From Lishizhenia tianjinensis (GTDB lineage Bacteria > Bacteroidota > Bacteroidia > Flavobacteriales_D > Crocinitomicaceae), in assembly GCA_943330745.2 (NCBI GenBank), contig CALQIX020000027.1:1-46927 (forward strand): a DNA stretch of 46,927 bases, in the 5' to 3' direction. Made by a program: the position numbers and the translations under genes. Each line of letters starts with the position of its first letter. Position 1 is the stretch's first letter. Of this stretch, positions 1 to 9,030 are shown piece after piece. Below the pieces are notes generated by a model. It had not been told where the DNA came from. It made no database searches and saw nothing but the letters and a program-made list of their open reading frames with translations.

Positions 1-866
1 TACCATCAGCAATTGGATCAAAATTTACTGTCAAATTTATTGGAGTTGTTCCATTAGTTCGGTTTATTTGATGGTAAAAATCTGGATTACTCGCGCAAAG
101 AATAGGTTCAAATGAATTTCGATTATAACCAATAGGAGTTTCATTCGTCGCATCTAAATTTGCCAAACGAACAGTATAAGTATTTGACGTGGCATTTGTA
201 GGAGTTATCTCAATTGGTCTATAACGAAAAGTACCACTTCCTGGAACGTTTTGACTTGTATTGGCAGTTGATCCAACAGGAAAAAGATACATTCCATTAT
301 TTAAGGTATTTCTTGAGAGAAATCCACCATTCGCGCTTGATACAAATCCCGTGGTTCGAATAATCGAGTTAAGAGCAGTGTTATTCACGAAACAACCATA
401 TATATCTGTATTTAAATGGATGCTAGTAAGATCCAATGTTCCTTTAACAATTTTATTTACTTGTTGGGTTTTTATACCTGTTCCCGCTAAAGTTAAGTTG
501 AAGAATTGAGTAGTAGAAGTACCACCTAAAAATTCGTTAGGCCCAAGAAAAAAGACAGTTCCTGTGGTAGAATTAAACACATTATTATCATACCAATGAC
601 GTAACAATTTGATATATCCATCAGCATTAATTGTTGCATTATTCGTTATGTCTTGTGTAACGTATAATTCTGCACTTGTATTTGTGCCGTTTCCATTTAC
701 TGCTAATATTCCTGTGTTATTGTTTTGAACACTCCCATTAACATAGGTATAAGAACCTGGCTGGGCAGTGATAAATCCGCCATTATTTAACAAGGTTTGA
801 GAAAACACTAGCTGTGAAAGTAAGAAAACTGAAAAAACTAAAGTTGATTTTATTTTAGTAATCATA
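1..866 (-). CDS. Secreted Asn/Thr-rich surface protein, C-terminus cut off by the window edge
   Basis: An open minus-strand frame starts at the ATG at 866 and runs off the left edge without a stop, so at least 288 residues are present and the C-terminus is missing. The first 23 residues are a clear signal peptide (MITKIKSTLVFSVFLLSQLVFSQ). The mature part is rich in Asn, Thr, Ser and Gly with alternating hydrophobic residues, as in beta-strand-rich or beta-helical adhesins of Bacteroidetes. No domain was recognised. The next two genes upstream on the same strand are also large exported proteins, so co-expression is plausible; the gap to the next gene is only 31 bases. A type IX sorting tail would be expected in the missing part, but this is inference. 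Confident it is coding, unsure of function. Confidence 0.75.
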
Positions 867-897
867 GTGTTTTTATTGAAATAATTTTAGTAACTGC

Positions 898-2886
898 TTA
901 GTTATTAATTTTAGTTTTCAAATATTCTATTTCAGCTTTCATTTCTTCAATTATTTTTTGTTGCTCTTTCATCCCTTCTAGTAAAAGTGGAATCATCTCA
1001 ACATAAGTAACTGTTTTAAGTAATTCTGAATCCTTTCTTTCTGTCGATAAACGTTGTGTTGAATTGATATGAGGAATATTTTTTTCTTGAACAAAAGTGG
1101 GAACAATAGCTTCAACTTCTTGAGCAATAAAACCATAATTTAATCCCGGTTTTAATCCTAGATCGTTGTACTGTGGATCATCAATTTTATGGAAATAGGT
1201 AACACCCCTAAGTTGCTTAATCGTTTCAAGTGGATTTTGAATAGTTTTTATTTCTTTTTTAATTCTACCATCTGAAACTACTCCAAAAAATCCTGTGTAC
1301 CCTAAATCATTTTGAAATAATCCACCCCAACCTGTATTTGCACCCGCGCCATTTCGCGCGCCATTTACACCATTTAAAGTTAAATTATATGTGGTACCTC
1401 TTACGCCAGCACCACCACCAGTTGTACTTGATGATTCACCTTGAACACCAGCAAACAAAGTTGTTCCCGATAAAATTGCACCATAAGTACCTGAACCGTT
1501 AAAAGAGGAATATCCATTTAATGCCCAAGGAAATGTTGCATTACTGACTCCATTCATTAAATCTCCAGCTAATGCAGTGATTGTAGTACCGATAAAAAAC
1601 TCACCCAAATTACTTAAGCGTCCTCTCACTAGATTATTTGAAACTAAATCCATATGTTGATTCGTCGAAGTTCCTAGAAATCCTGTAGCTGTTAATGCAT
1701 TTGTACCTGCTGTATTTGGAGAAGCTATCCAATATTGACCTAAAGTACTTACTGGTGCTCCTGAACCAGCGGTTGCGTTTATAGTTAATGTTCCTGTTGG
1801 ATTTACAGTTGGCGTAGTTAATGTCCAAGTCGGTCCAGTTGCTCCAGTAGCTCCGGTAGGTCCCGCTGGCCCTGTTAATCCTGTAGCTCCAGTAGCACCT
1901 GCCGGTCCAGTTAATCCTGTAGCACCTGCTGGTCCCGCTGGTCCTGCTGGTCCTGTTAATCCTGTAGCCCCGGTAGCACCCGCTGGTCCTGCTGGTCCTG
2001 TTAATCCTGTAGCTCCAGTAGCACCTGCTGGTCCTGCTGGTCCCGCTGACCCTGTTAATCCTGTAGCTCCGGTAGCACCCGCTGGTCCTGTTAATCCTGT
2101 AGCTCCAGTAGTACCTGCTGGTCCTGCTGGTCCCGCTGGCCCTGTTAATCCTGTAGCTCCGGTAGCACCCGCTGGTCCTGCTGGTCCCGCTGGCCCTGTT
2201 AATCCTGTAGCTCCGGTAGCACCCGCTGGTCCTGTTAATCCTGTAGCTCCAGTAGCACCTGTTGGTCCTGCTGGTCCCGCTGGCCCTGTTAATCCTGTAG
2301 CTCCGGTAGCACCCGCTGGTCCCGCTGGTCCTGTTAATCCTGTAGCTCCAGTAGCACCTGCTGGTCCTGTTAATCCTGTAGCTCCAGTAGCACCTGCTGG
2401 TCCCGCTGGTCCTGTAACTCCAGCATTTCCATTACAAACGTAATTAGTTGAATTTATTTCGGTTACATCTAAAATTCCATTTCCATTTGTATCAGAACCA
2501 AATTGTAACATGACACCTCCGTTTGCGCAATTAACTCCAGGAGCAACAGTTGTTGCATTGGAAAGTGCATTTAAACCATTTGATAGCGGCCCTGAATTGC
2601 ATAAGGAATTCCAAGTTGTATTTGATACCGTATAATACATAAAACAATTAACATCAGTATCAAATACTAATAGACTATTTGCTGGAGTAATAATTGCATT
2701 TCGTTGAATAGTAGTCATTCGCGGAACTAGTAACCCTTTAGTTGTGGAGAAAACATCTAAAACACTTGTTGCATTTGGAACGTTAGGAACATCGGAAATA
2801 CTAACATTTTGTTGGGCTTTCAATTGAAAACCAGCCACACAACTAACAATTAAGAGAAATTTAGGGAGATTTGAAACCATTTTCAT
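898..2886 (-). CDS. Collagen-like repeat protein with C-terminal endosialidase-type chaperone (peptidase S74)
   Basis: 662 residues. It has an N-terminal signal peptide (about 1-25, ending LKAQ), a globular N-part to about residue 155, then 66 uninterrupted Gly-X-Y triplets (about 156-353). A globular stretch follows, then from about 537 an intramolecular chaperone of endosialidase type (SDGRIKKEI, later YGFIAQEVE) and a C-terminal coiled coil (about 628-662). In phage tail fibres this chaperone drives trimerisation and may cleave itself at the Ser of the S-D-x-R motif, which is present here. A trimeric, collagen-like stalk exposed on the cell surface is the likely architecture. The signal peptide argues for a cell-surface protein rather than a phage tail fibre. 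It lies between two other exported-protein genes on the same strand. Start at ATG 2886; no Shine-Dalgarno is visible. The binding target is unknown. Confidence 0.9.
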   Translation of the reverse strand: MKMVSNLPKFLLIVSCVAGFQLKAQQNVSISDVPNVPNATSVLDVFSTTKGLLVPRMTTIQRNAIITPANSLLVFDTDVNCFMYYTVSNTTWNSLCNSGPLSNGLNALSNATTVAPGVNCANGGVMLQFGSDTNGNGILDVTEINSTNYVCNGNAGVTGPAGPAGATGATGLTGPAGATGATGLTGPAGPAGATGATGLTGPAGPAGPTGATGATGLTGPAGATGATGLTGPAGPAGPAGATGATGLTGPAGPAGPAGTTGATGLTGPAGATGATGLTGSAGPAGPAGATGATGLTGPAGPAGATGATGLTGPAGPAGPAGATGLTGPAGATGATGLTGPAGPTGATGATGPTWTLTTPTVNPTGTLTINATAGSGAPVSTLGQYWIASPNTAGTNALTATGFLGTSTNQHMDLVSNNLVRGRLSNLGEFFIGTTITALAGDLMNGVSNATFPWALNGYSSFNGSGTYGAILSGTTLFAGVQGESSSTTGGGAGVRGTTYNLTLNGVNGARNGAGANTGWGGLFQNDLGYTGFFGVVSDGRIKKEIKTIQNPLETIKQLRGVTYFHKIDDPQYNDLGLKPGLNYGFIAQEVEAIVPTFVQEKNIPHINSTQRLSTERKDSELLKTVTYVEMIPLLLEGMKEQQKIIEEMKAEIEYLKTKINN
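1828..2421 (-). repeat. Collagen-type tandem repeat, 13 modules
   Basis: 594 bases encode 66 Gly-X-Y triplets arranged as 13 modules of 12, 15 or 18 residues (36, 45 or 54 bases). Twelve modules end in Gly-Leu-Thr and the last in Gly-Pro-Thr. Modules differ by whole 9-base triplets and by scattered third-position changes (gcc/gct/gca, ccc/cct), so length can change in frame by recombination or slippage. Not a CRISPR: there are no unique spacers and the frame is open throughout. Confidence 0.95.
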
Positions 2887-2966
2887 TTTTTTATAGTTTG
2901 ATATGAAGTCGACGCTTGATTATTATTAAGGTTGCTTTATTATACGCTTAATAGTTAGATGAACAT

Positions 2967-5900
2967 TTAATTCGATTCAATAACAGTAACGAATCCATGT
3001 TTGTCTACTTGAGTTCCACCTAACATTTCTCCAGTTAATCGATAAAAATATACTCCATCAGTGACCTTTGTACCAGAATTATCTGTAGTTCCATCCCACA
3101 TTAATAATGGATTAGCCGGATCCCTTGTTCCTTCATGGATGGTATTACCCCAGCGATTAACAATTACAATATTAAATTCTTTAAACGCGTCAAAAGGCAG
3201 TGTAAATAAGTCATTTGTCCCATCATTATTAGCCGTAATAACATTTGGCATCCAAATATCTGGATCTTTAATATTGATTGTTAAGGTATAATCATCTTGG
3301 CAACCAAGCGCATCAAAAACGGTTAATGTAACAGGATACGAACCGGCAACTGGGAATGAATTTAATTGAGTAGAATTATTTAATGAAGTAACTTGATTTA
3401 AACCAAAATCCCAATTCCATAAAACAATGGTTGATTGTTGTGAAGCTGATCCATCAACAAAAGAAATGAGTTGATCTTGTTCTGCTGGATTTGGATTTGC
3501 AGTAAAATTAGCAGTTAAACCGTCATCTAAAACCGTGATTGGATTTAATGGATAAAACACCTCACATCCTAAACTATCATATAACGTAACACCTGGCGTA
3601 TACGTCCCGGGTTGGTCATAATTATAGAAAAAATTGATACTGTCATTTAATGTGACATTATCACCCATCGTCCAAACTGAATTAATTACATTAACCGGAT
3701 TTATGAGAAAAAACTGAGCGCCCTGTGCACATTGTCCGACTTGTTGTAACCAGTCGGGATCAGCACTTGGCCCCCCAATTGTAATATACTGCAATAGAGT
3801 AGTATCTGCTGTACATCCATTATCATCGGTTATACTTAAGGTTAAATCATATGTCCCTGGTAAAACGTATGTATTACTTGGGTTTTGGATGATTGATTGA
3901 TTACCATTTCCAAAATTCCAAGCCCAGTTTGTAATGGTTCCATATGTTAGCGACGAATCAACATAGGTTCCAAATATTGGAGGACAAACATATTCACCAT
4001 TTGGTCCAATCGCAGCACCTGTAAAATTGAAACTTGGCACCGCCCATGGAATTACAACACTAATTAAATTGCCTATTGTATCCTTACATCCATTTTCATC
4101 TGTAGTAATTAAATACAAATTATGTGTTGAAGTTGTTTGACCAAAAGGTATTCCATTTTCAATTAACACTGTTGCTGCATTCAACGAGGTTGCTATTGGT
4201 GCTGAAGTGAAATCATCTAGAAACCATTGATAACTTAAATTCCCAACTCCTGTTGATGTATTGTCAGTTATAATTGAATCTCCATTACAAATAACATTAT
4301 CAACAGAGAAAAACGAACTTGGTTGTGTTATTGTTATTGGTACAGAAGCAGGTGCAGAGAAACAACCAAATTGATCAATAGCAATCATTTCTCCATAAAA
4401 AATCCCAGTTCCAACATAAGTATGATTCGCAACCGTACCTGCAGGATTGTAATTTACAGTTTGAGATGTGTTATCGTCTGAGAATACAAACATCATCGAA
4501 TCGATTGGGATATTATAAGGAGGCATAGGGAATGCATTACCCGTGAATGAAACAGGAAAAGGAGAACAACCAACAGCAGGATCTGGGCTAACAGCCAAGA
4601 CAGCAAATGGTGGTGCTATAACATTGATAGGTAAAACTGAGGATGCTGAACAACCAACACTATTCGTTGCGGTTAGTGTAATATTAAACAAACCTGATTG
4701 ATTATAAGCATAATATGCTGTATCTCCCATGTTTACAGTTCCAGGAGGATTGTCTCCCATGCTAAATGACCAAGATTGTAAAGGATGAGGATTAGGTGCG
4801 GTTAACCAAGTTTGGCTGTTATCGAACATATCCAATGTGTCTCCTTGACAAATGGAATCATTGGAATAGGTAAAGTTTGCATTTAAAAATGAAATATCAA
4901 CATTGGCTGTAATACTATCACTGCAACCTGTTGTATAATTATAAATTACTTGTTGAATCGTATATGACCCATAATTCGTGTAATTATGAGTAAAATCTCC
5001 TTGATTAGCATCATCTAGTTGGGGGTCGTCTAAAATTGTATTCGGAGTTCCGTCACCCCATTGCCATATCATTAATATATCATCTGAAAGTACACCATGC
5101 GTGGCATCATCAGTAAAATCTACAGCAATATTATTTCCTTGATTACAAAATAGGGTGTTTTCAGGAGTAAATTTTGCAATTGGAGCTTCAATGTATATAA
5201 AGTTTTGTATTTCAATTGAATCCTTACAACCTCTAAAGTCAACAACTAACATAACATCAAAATAACCAGTATCTGATGTGAATTGATACGTTGGGTCATC
5301 TTCAGTCGATGTCCCATCCGTAAAATCCCAGAAATAAGTCAATTCAGAAGGATTTGGATTCGAAGGAGTTGTGGAAACAGTTGATGTAAATTGAAAATCT
5401 GTTTTAATACAATTAATTAATGTGTCTACAGCAAAACTTAATGAATTGATGTGACCAACAGTAATATAATCTGTCATCGTCATTGTACCAACACAACCTG
5501 ATTGAGTAGTTACCGTTAAACTGACATCATAAATACCAATTTGATAGGTAATAGGGGGGGGCGTTTGACCATTAAATGTATTGGGTGTTCCACCGCCAAA
5601 ATTCCAAGACCATGATGTTATCTGGTTAGATGGATTAGGATCAACTGAAAGATCTGAAAAATTTACAATCAATGGATCACAACCCCCAGTGATATCTGCA
5701 CTAAAATCGGCAATCACATCTGTAACTGTTATATAATCATTTAATGTTGTTGTTCCAATACAGCCTGCAGCCGTTGTCATTGTTAGCGTAACATCATAAG
5801 TTCCATTGTTTGAAAAAATATGACTTGGTGATGTTTGATTCGAGCTATTATTTGCACCAGAAGAGAAATCTCCGAATGTCCAAGCATAAGATGTGCCTCC

Positions 5901-6821
5901 AACCGATGTGTTTGTAAAGGTAACATTTGACGGCGCACAATTGGTTAAAGGGGTTGCAGTAAAAGAAGGAGTTGGAGTAGGTTGAACCGTAATGGTTTGA
6001 GATGTACTTCCTGAACACCCTGAGTTTGTGTTTTGTGAGGCTAATTGAATTGTGTAAGTTCCAGGCGCTGAAAATGAAAACGAGGGGTTTTGAGAAGCAT
6101 TTGTTGTTCCATTTAAGTATGTACCTGTCGACGGAGCGATGTTCCAATTCCAAGTATTTGCACCAGCTGTTGAATTATCCGAAATATCTACTTGCTGATC
6201 AACACAAACAACTGATGGAAGTGAAATACCTGCCTGATAATTTGAAACTACAAGTGGTTCGGAATAGGTTGTTGAACAGCCAGATGTAACATTAGTAATT
6301 GTTAATAAAACATTAAAAGTGCCTGCTGTTGAATAGGTTTGCGCAGGAGGAATACCAAGCGTGGATGTTTGTGTGTTTCCAAAATTCCAATTGTATGTGT
6401 AATTCGGACCTGAACTACCAGTATTAGTAAAATTAACCGTTAATGGTACTGTACAACCTAACCCATTTACAGAAAATGAGGTTGTTGGAGCAGGCTTTAC
6501 AACAATATAACTAGTTTTCAATTCAAAATCTGCTTGACCATTTGAATTTGTCACTGTCAATGTTACACTGTAAGTTCCCGGAGTATTATATATGTGTGTT
6601 GTATTTGGAATCGAATCGCTGTAGCCATCACCAAAATCCCACGAATAATCCGTGATCACACTAGCTCCATTTGCAGTTGAAGTATTGGTGAAAGTAACTA
6701 CTTGACCTTGACAAACACTTAAAGGTGTCGCAGTAAAATTTGCTGTTGGTAGCTGGCTAAAAACCAGTGATTTGCAAAAAATAAACAGTAGGGCGGTTAT
6801 TGGTTTTTTCAATAATCTCAT
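2967..6821 (-). CDS. Multi-PKD-domain secreted protein with T9SS type B (gliding-motility-associated) C-terminal sorting domain
   Basis: 1284 residues with a signal peptide (about 1-23, ending VFSQ). The body is a chain of roughly ten or more PKD/Ig-like domains, recognisable from repeated W-x-F-G-D-G-type motifs (WDFGDG, WTFGD, WDFTDG, WQWGDG, WNFGNGN, WNWDFG), each with a pair of spaced Cys or a conserved V-T-F-T-N core. The last 95 or so residues (IWMPNVITANNDGTND, then FNIVIVNRWGN and DGVYFYRLTGE) are the CHU_C / type B sorting domain that sends proteins through the type IX secretion system. The likely role is a long cell-surface adhesin or matrix protein; no catalytic domain was seen. 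It is the first of three minus-strand exported-protein genes, with the next 80 bases downstream. A run of eight C in the coding strand (5554-5561) is a possible slippage site. Confidence 0.93.
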   Translation of the reverse strand: MRLLKKPITALLFIFCKSLVFSQLPTANFTATPLSVCQGQVVTFTNTSTANGASVITDYSWDFGDGYSDSIPNTTHIYNTPGTYSVTLTVTNSNGQADFELKTSYIVVKPAPTTSFSVNGLGCTVPLTVNFTNTGSSGPNYTYNWNFGNTQTSTLGIPPAQTYSTAGTFNVLLTITNVTSGCSTTYSEPLVVSNYQAGISLPSVVCVDQQVDISDNSTAGANTWNWNIAPSTGTYLNGTTNASQNPSFSFSAPGTYTIQLASQNTNSGCSGSTSQTITVQPTPTPSFTATPLTNCAPSNVTFTNTSVGGTSYAWTFGDFSSGANNSSNQTSPSHIFSNNGTYDVTLTMTTAAGCIGTTTLNDYITVTDVIADFSADITGGCDPLIVNFSDLSVDPNPSNQITSWSWNFGGGTPNTFNGQTPPPITYQIGIYDVSLTVTTQSGCVGTMTMTDYITVGHINSLSFAVDTLINCIKTDFQFTSTVSTTPSNPNPSELTYFWDFTDGTSTEDDPTYQFTSDTGYFDVMLVVDFRGCKDSIEIQNFIYIEAPIAKFTPENTLFCNQGNNIAVDFTDDATHGVLSDDILMIWQWGDGTPNTILDDPQLDDANQGDFTHNYTNYGSYTIQQVIYNYTTGCSDSITANVDISFLNANFTYSNDSICQGDTLDMFDNSQTWLTAPNPHPLQSWSFSMGDNPPGTVNMGDTAYYAYNQSGLFNITLTATNSVGCSASSVLPINVIAPPFAVLAVSPDPAVGCSPFPVSFTGNAFPMPPYNIPIDSMMFVFSDDNTSQTVNYNPAGTVANHTYVGTGIFYGEMIAIDQFGCFSAPASVPITITQPSSFFSVDNVICNGDSIITDNTSTGVGNLSYQWFLDDFTSAPIATSLNAATVLIENGIPFGQTTSTHNLYLITTDENGCKDTIGNLISVVIPWAVPSFNFTGAAIGPNGEYVCPPIFGTYVDSSLTYGTITNWAWNFGNGNQSIIQNPSNTYVLPGTYDLTLSITDDNGCTADTTLLQYITIGGPSADPDWLQQVGQCAQGAQFFLINPVNVINSVWTMGDNVTLNDSINFFYNYDQPGTYTPGVTLYDSLGCEVFYPLNPITVLDDGLTANFTANPNPAEQDQLISFVDGSASQQSTIVLWNWDFGLNQVTSLNNSTQLNSFPVAGSYPVTLTVFDALGCQDDYTLTINIKDPDIWMPNVITANNDGTNDLFTLPFDAFKEFNIVIVNRWGNTIHEGTRDPANPLLMWDGTTDNSGTKVTDGVYFYRLTGEMLGGTQVDKHGFVTVIESN
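5554..5561 (-). repeat. Homopolymer of 8 G (C on coding strand) inside the PKD protein gene
   Basis: Eight consecutive G on the plus strand read as Pro-Pro-Pro on the coding strand (context Q-T-P-P-P-I-T). It is the longest G/C homopolymer noticed in this AT-rich window and lies in a surface-protein gene. Loss or gain of one base would truncate the protein near residue 422. Confidence 0.9.
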
Positions 6822-6910
6822 AAGTAGGTTTATTTAGAAAGCGTAAATATAATAAAAAGGACGTTTAATGAAAATTATTAGTTGCTTAACTTTTGTTCGA
6901 ATTGGATAAT

Positions 6911-6918
6911 TAATTTTG
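6911..6918 (+). promoter_or_regulatory. Putative -7 box of the pafA promoter
   Basis: TAATTTTG matches the Bacteroidetes -7 consensus TAnnTTTG and ends 21 bases before the pafA ATG. A TTTG at 6892-6895 is the only nearby -33 candidate, but its spacing of 15 bases is shorter than usual. On the minus strand, TATATTTA (6844-6851) may serve the divergent PKD gene. Confidence 0.5.
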
Positions 6919-6939
6919 TGGTAATAAATATAAAATAGG

Positions 6940-8583
6940 ATGAAGAAATTGAATACTCTGTTTTTACTGATTTTAATTCAGTTTACGAATGCTTATTCTC
7001 AAAAAAATACTAGTAAAATAGTTGTTGGAATTGTGGTTGATCAAATGTGTTATGATTATTTATATCGATTTCAAGGGAAATTTGGTAAAAATGGGTTTAA
7101 TAAATTGATGCAAAAAGGAACGAATTGTAGAAATACAAATTACAATTACGTCCCAACATATACTGGGCCTGGACATGCATCTATTTACACAGGTACAACC
7201 CCGAATAATCATGGAATTGTGGGTAATGAATGGTACGATCGCAATAAAATGGAAGTAGTTAATTGCGTAACAGATAAGGCATATTCATCAACTGGTACAA
7301 GTTCGAAAGAAGGAGAAAGATCACCAAAAACCTTGAAAACGTACACTATTACGGATCAACTAAAAATGACCTACCCATCAGCCAAAGTTATTTCGTTGAG
7401 TATTAAGGATAGAAGTGCGATTTTACCGGGTGGACATTTAAGTGACGGTTCATATTGGTTTGATTATAGTAGTGGGAAAATGATTACGAGTAGTTATTTT
7501 AAACAAGAATTGCCTAGTTGGGTAAATACTTTTAATTCCACAAAAAAGCCAGATGAAGCTTTATTAAAAACATGGGAAACGTTTTATCCAATTGAATCAT
7601 ATACAGAAAGTGGAGTTGATGATTCGCCTTATGAAGTCTTAATTTCAACTAAAAATAAGCCGGTTTTTCCTTATAATCTAAAAGAATTAAACAAAAATGC
7701 AAAAGATTATTCTTTGTTTACCATTACACCCTTTGCTAATACATATTTAACCGATTTTGCCTTGGATGCAATAAAAAATGAAGAGTTGGGTGTTGATTCT
7801 CAAACTGATTTTTTATGTGTCAGTTATTCTACACCTGATATTGTAGGTCATGCTTTTGGTCCATATTCGGTAGAAATAGAAGATATTTATATTCGTTTAG
7901 ATTTGGAAATTGCTCGATTAATTGAAACACTTGAAAAGAAATTCGGAAAAAATGGATTTACTTTGTTCTTGACTGCAGATCATGCCGTGGTTCCAGTCCC
8001 TCAATCGTTAATTGATCAAAAATTACCTGGTGGCTATTTGTTTTTGGAGCAAAAAATAAAGGCATTAAAAAACGATGTGAAAAAGAAATTTGAATTTGAT
8101 TTGGTTGAATCAGAGGAAAATCAGAATATATATTTGAATAGAAAGCTGATTGATTCTTTGCATCTACCTAAAAAAGCAATTGAAACCTTTATAGCCAATG
8201 AAATCAGAACTTGGGATGGTGTAAAAGCTGTTTTTGTATCTGAAGAATTGGAAAATGCTTCTTCTACAAATAATTGGATGCAAATGGTTTCAAAAGGCTA
8301 TCGCTTTGATAGAAGTGGGGAGGTTGTTTTTATTTTAGAACCCGGATATTTAACAAAAAATGAAGATAAACCTTCTTCACACAAAGGAACAAGTCATGGT
8401 TCTGCTTTTAATTACGATACACATGTTCCTTTAATTTGGTACGGAAATGGAATTCGTAAACAAGAAATATTCAGACCTATTGAAATCATTGATATTGCAC
8501 CAACATTGATTCATTTACTTAATCTGCAAAGATCTGGTGCGATGACTGGTAATCCTATTTTGGAAATATTAAATCAATATTAA
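6940..8583 (+). CDS. pafA: Alkaline phosphatase, PafA type
   Basis: 547 residues with a signal peptide (about 1-20, ending AYSQ), so exported to the periplasm or surface. It is a member of the alkaline phosphatase superfamily close to PafA of flavobacteria, a broad phosphate-monoester hydrolase. Metal and catalytic residues can be read off: D34 (VVDQ), nucleophile T75 in T-G-P-G-H, N96 (VGNEWY), K156/R158 (SIKDRSA), D300/H304 (STPDIVGH), D347/H348 (TADHA) and H486 (GTSHGSAF). The Lys/Arg pair and Asn distinguish monoesterases of this type from diesterases. The family supplies phosphate from organic phosphates and is often not repressed by phosphate; nothing here shows regulation by Pho. Transcribed alone, divergently from the PKD gene. 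Confidence 0.92.
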   Translation: MKKLNTLFLLILIQFTNAYSQKNTSKIVVGIVVDQMCYDYLYRFQGKFGKNGFNKLMQKGTNCRNTNYNYVPTYTGPGHASIYTGTTPNNHGIVGNEWYDRNKMEVVNCVTDKAYSSTGTSSKEGERSPKTLKTYTITDQLKMTYPSAKVISLSIKDRSAILPGGHLSDGSYWFDYSSGKMITSSYFKQELPSWVNTFNSTKKPDEALLKTWETFYPIESYTESGVDDSPYEVLISTKNKPVFPYNLKELNKNAKDYSLFTITPFANTYLTDFALDAIKNEELGVDSQTDFLCVSYSTPDIVGHAFGPYSVEIEDIYIRLDLEIARLIETLEKKFGKNGFTLFLTADHAVVPVPQSLIDQKLPGGYLFLEQKIKALKNDVKKKFEFDLVESEENQNIYLNRKLIDSLHLPKKAIETFIANEIRTWDGVKAVFVSEELENASSTNNWMQMVSKGYRFDRSGEVVFILEPGYLTKNEDKPSSHKGTSHGSAFNYDTHVPLIWYGNGIRKQEIFRPIEIIDIAPTLIHLLNLQRSGAMTGNPILEILNQY

Positions 8584-8646
8584 GTTACTAAAAAATAGTT
8601 GTTCGAAACTCTTTAATATCAATCAGATTCAATTCTTTTATACCAT

Positions 8647-8654
8647 TAGATTCG
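8647..8654 (+). promoter_or_regulatory. Putative -7 box directly before the start of the small membrane protein
   Basis: TAGATTCG (one mismatch to TAnnTTTG) ends four bases before the ATG at 8659. It matches the spacing seen before 12707, 20267, 30709, 36404 and 39544. No convincing -33 element was found, so confidence is limited. Confidence 0.4.
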
Positions 8655-8658
8655 TGGT

Positions 8659-9030
8659 ATGAATTTTATTAAAAGGTATCAATTCATTTTACTAATCCTA
8701 AAATTGGCGCTAGCTATTCCAGTTTGCCTTTTTTATGTTTCACTGCTTGATGAAAAAGATTTAGTTTCTGTACCAACGTATTTGTGGGTAATCGTTTTAA
8801 TATATACAATTATTCAATTTGTTGATAAGCAAATTAATTCCGAAATACCAACATCTGTATCCCTCCTTTATTATTTAGGTTTGTTGAGTATTGGGCTTCC
8901 TGTTTTTCTCGTTAATCGATTTGAAAAAGTTGATTGGTTATTGGTAGCTCAGCTGGGTTGTTGGTTTCTACTTTTTTCGGTTCTATGGCAAATGAGGTTA
9001 TACGTTCAACGAAAAAACAATCAAAAATGA
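8659..9030 (+). CDS. Small integral membrane protein of unknown function, coupled to mpl
   Basis: 123 residues with about four hydrophobic segments (roughly 8-28, 40-57, 67-85, 92-111) and a basic C-terminal tail (RLYVQRKNNQK), so probably a multi-pass inner-membrane protein with its C-terminus in the cytoplasm. Its stop codon overlaps the mpl start as ATGA (9027-9030), which strongly supports it being translated and co-expressed with mpl. No family was recognised. A role near peptidoglycan recycling is inferred only from the coupling. Confidence 0.8.
   Translation: MNFIKRYQFILLILKLALAIPVCLFYVSLLDEKDLVSVPTYLWVIVLIYTIIQFVDKQINSEIPTSVSLLYYLGLLSIGLPVFLVNRFEKVDWLLVAQLGCWFLLFSVLWQMRLYVQRKNNQK

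Noticed and set aside
261..509. Plus-strand open frame near the left edge
   Set aside because: It is antisense to the truncated secreted protein gene and shows no protein-like pattern.
1828..2421. Regular repeats that could be mistaken for a CRISPR array
   Set aside because: They are in-frame Gly-X-Y collagen modules within one open gene, without unique spacers or cas genes.
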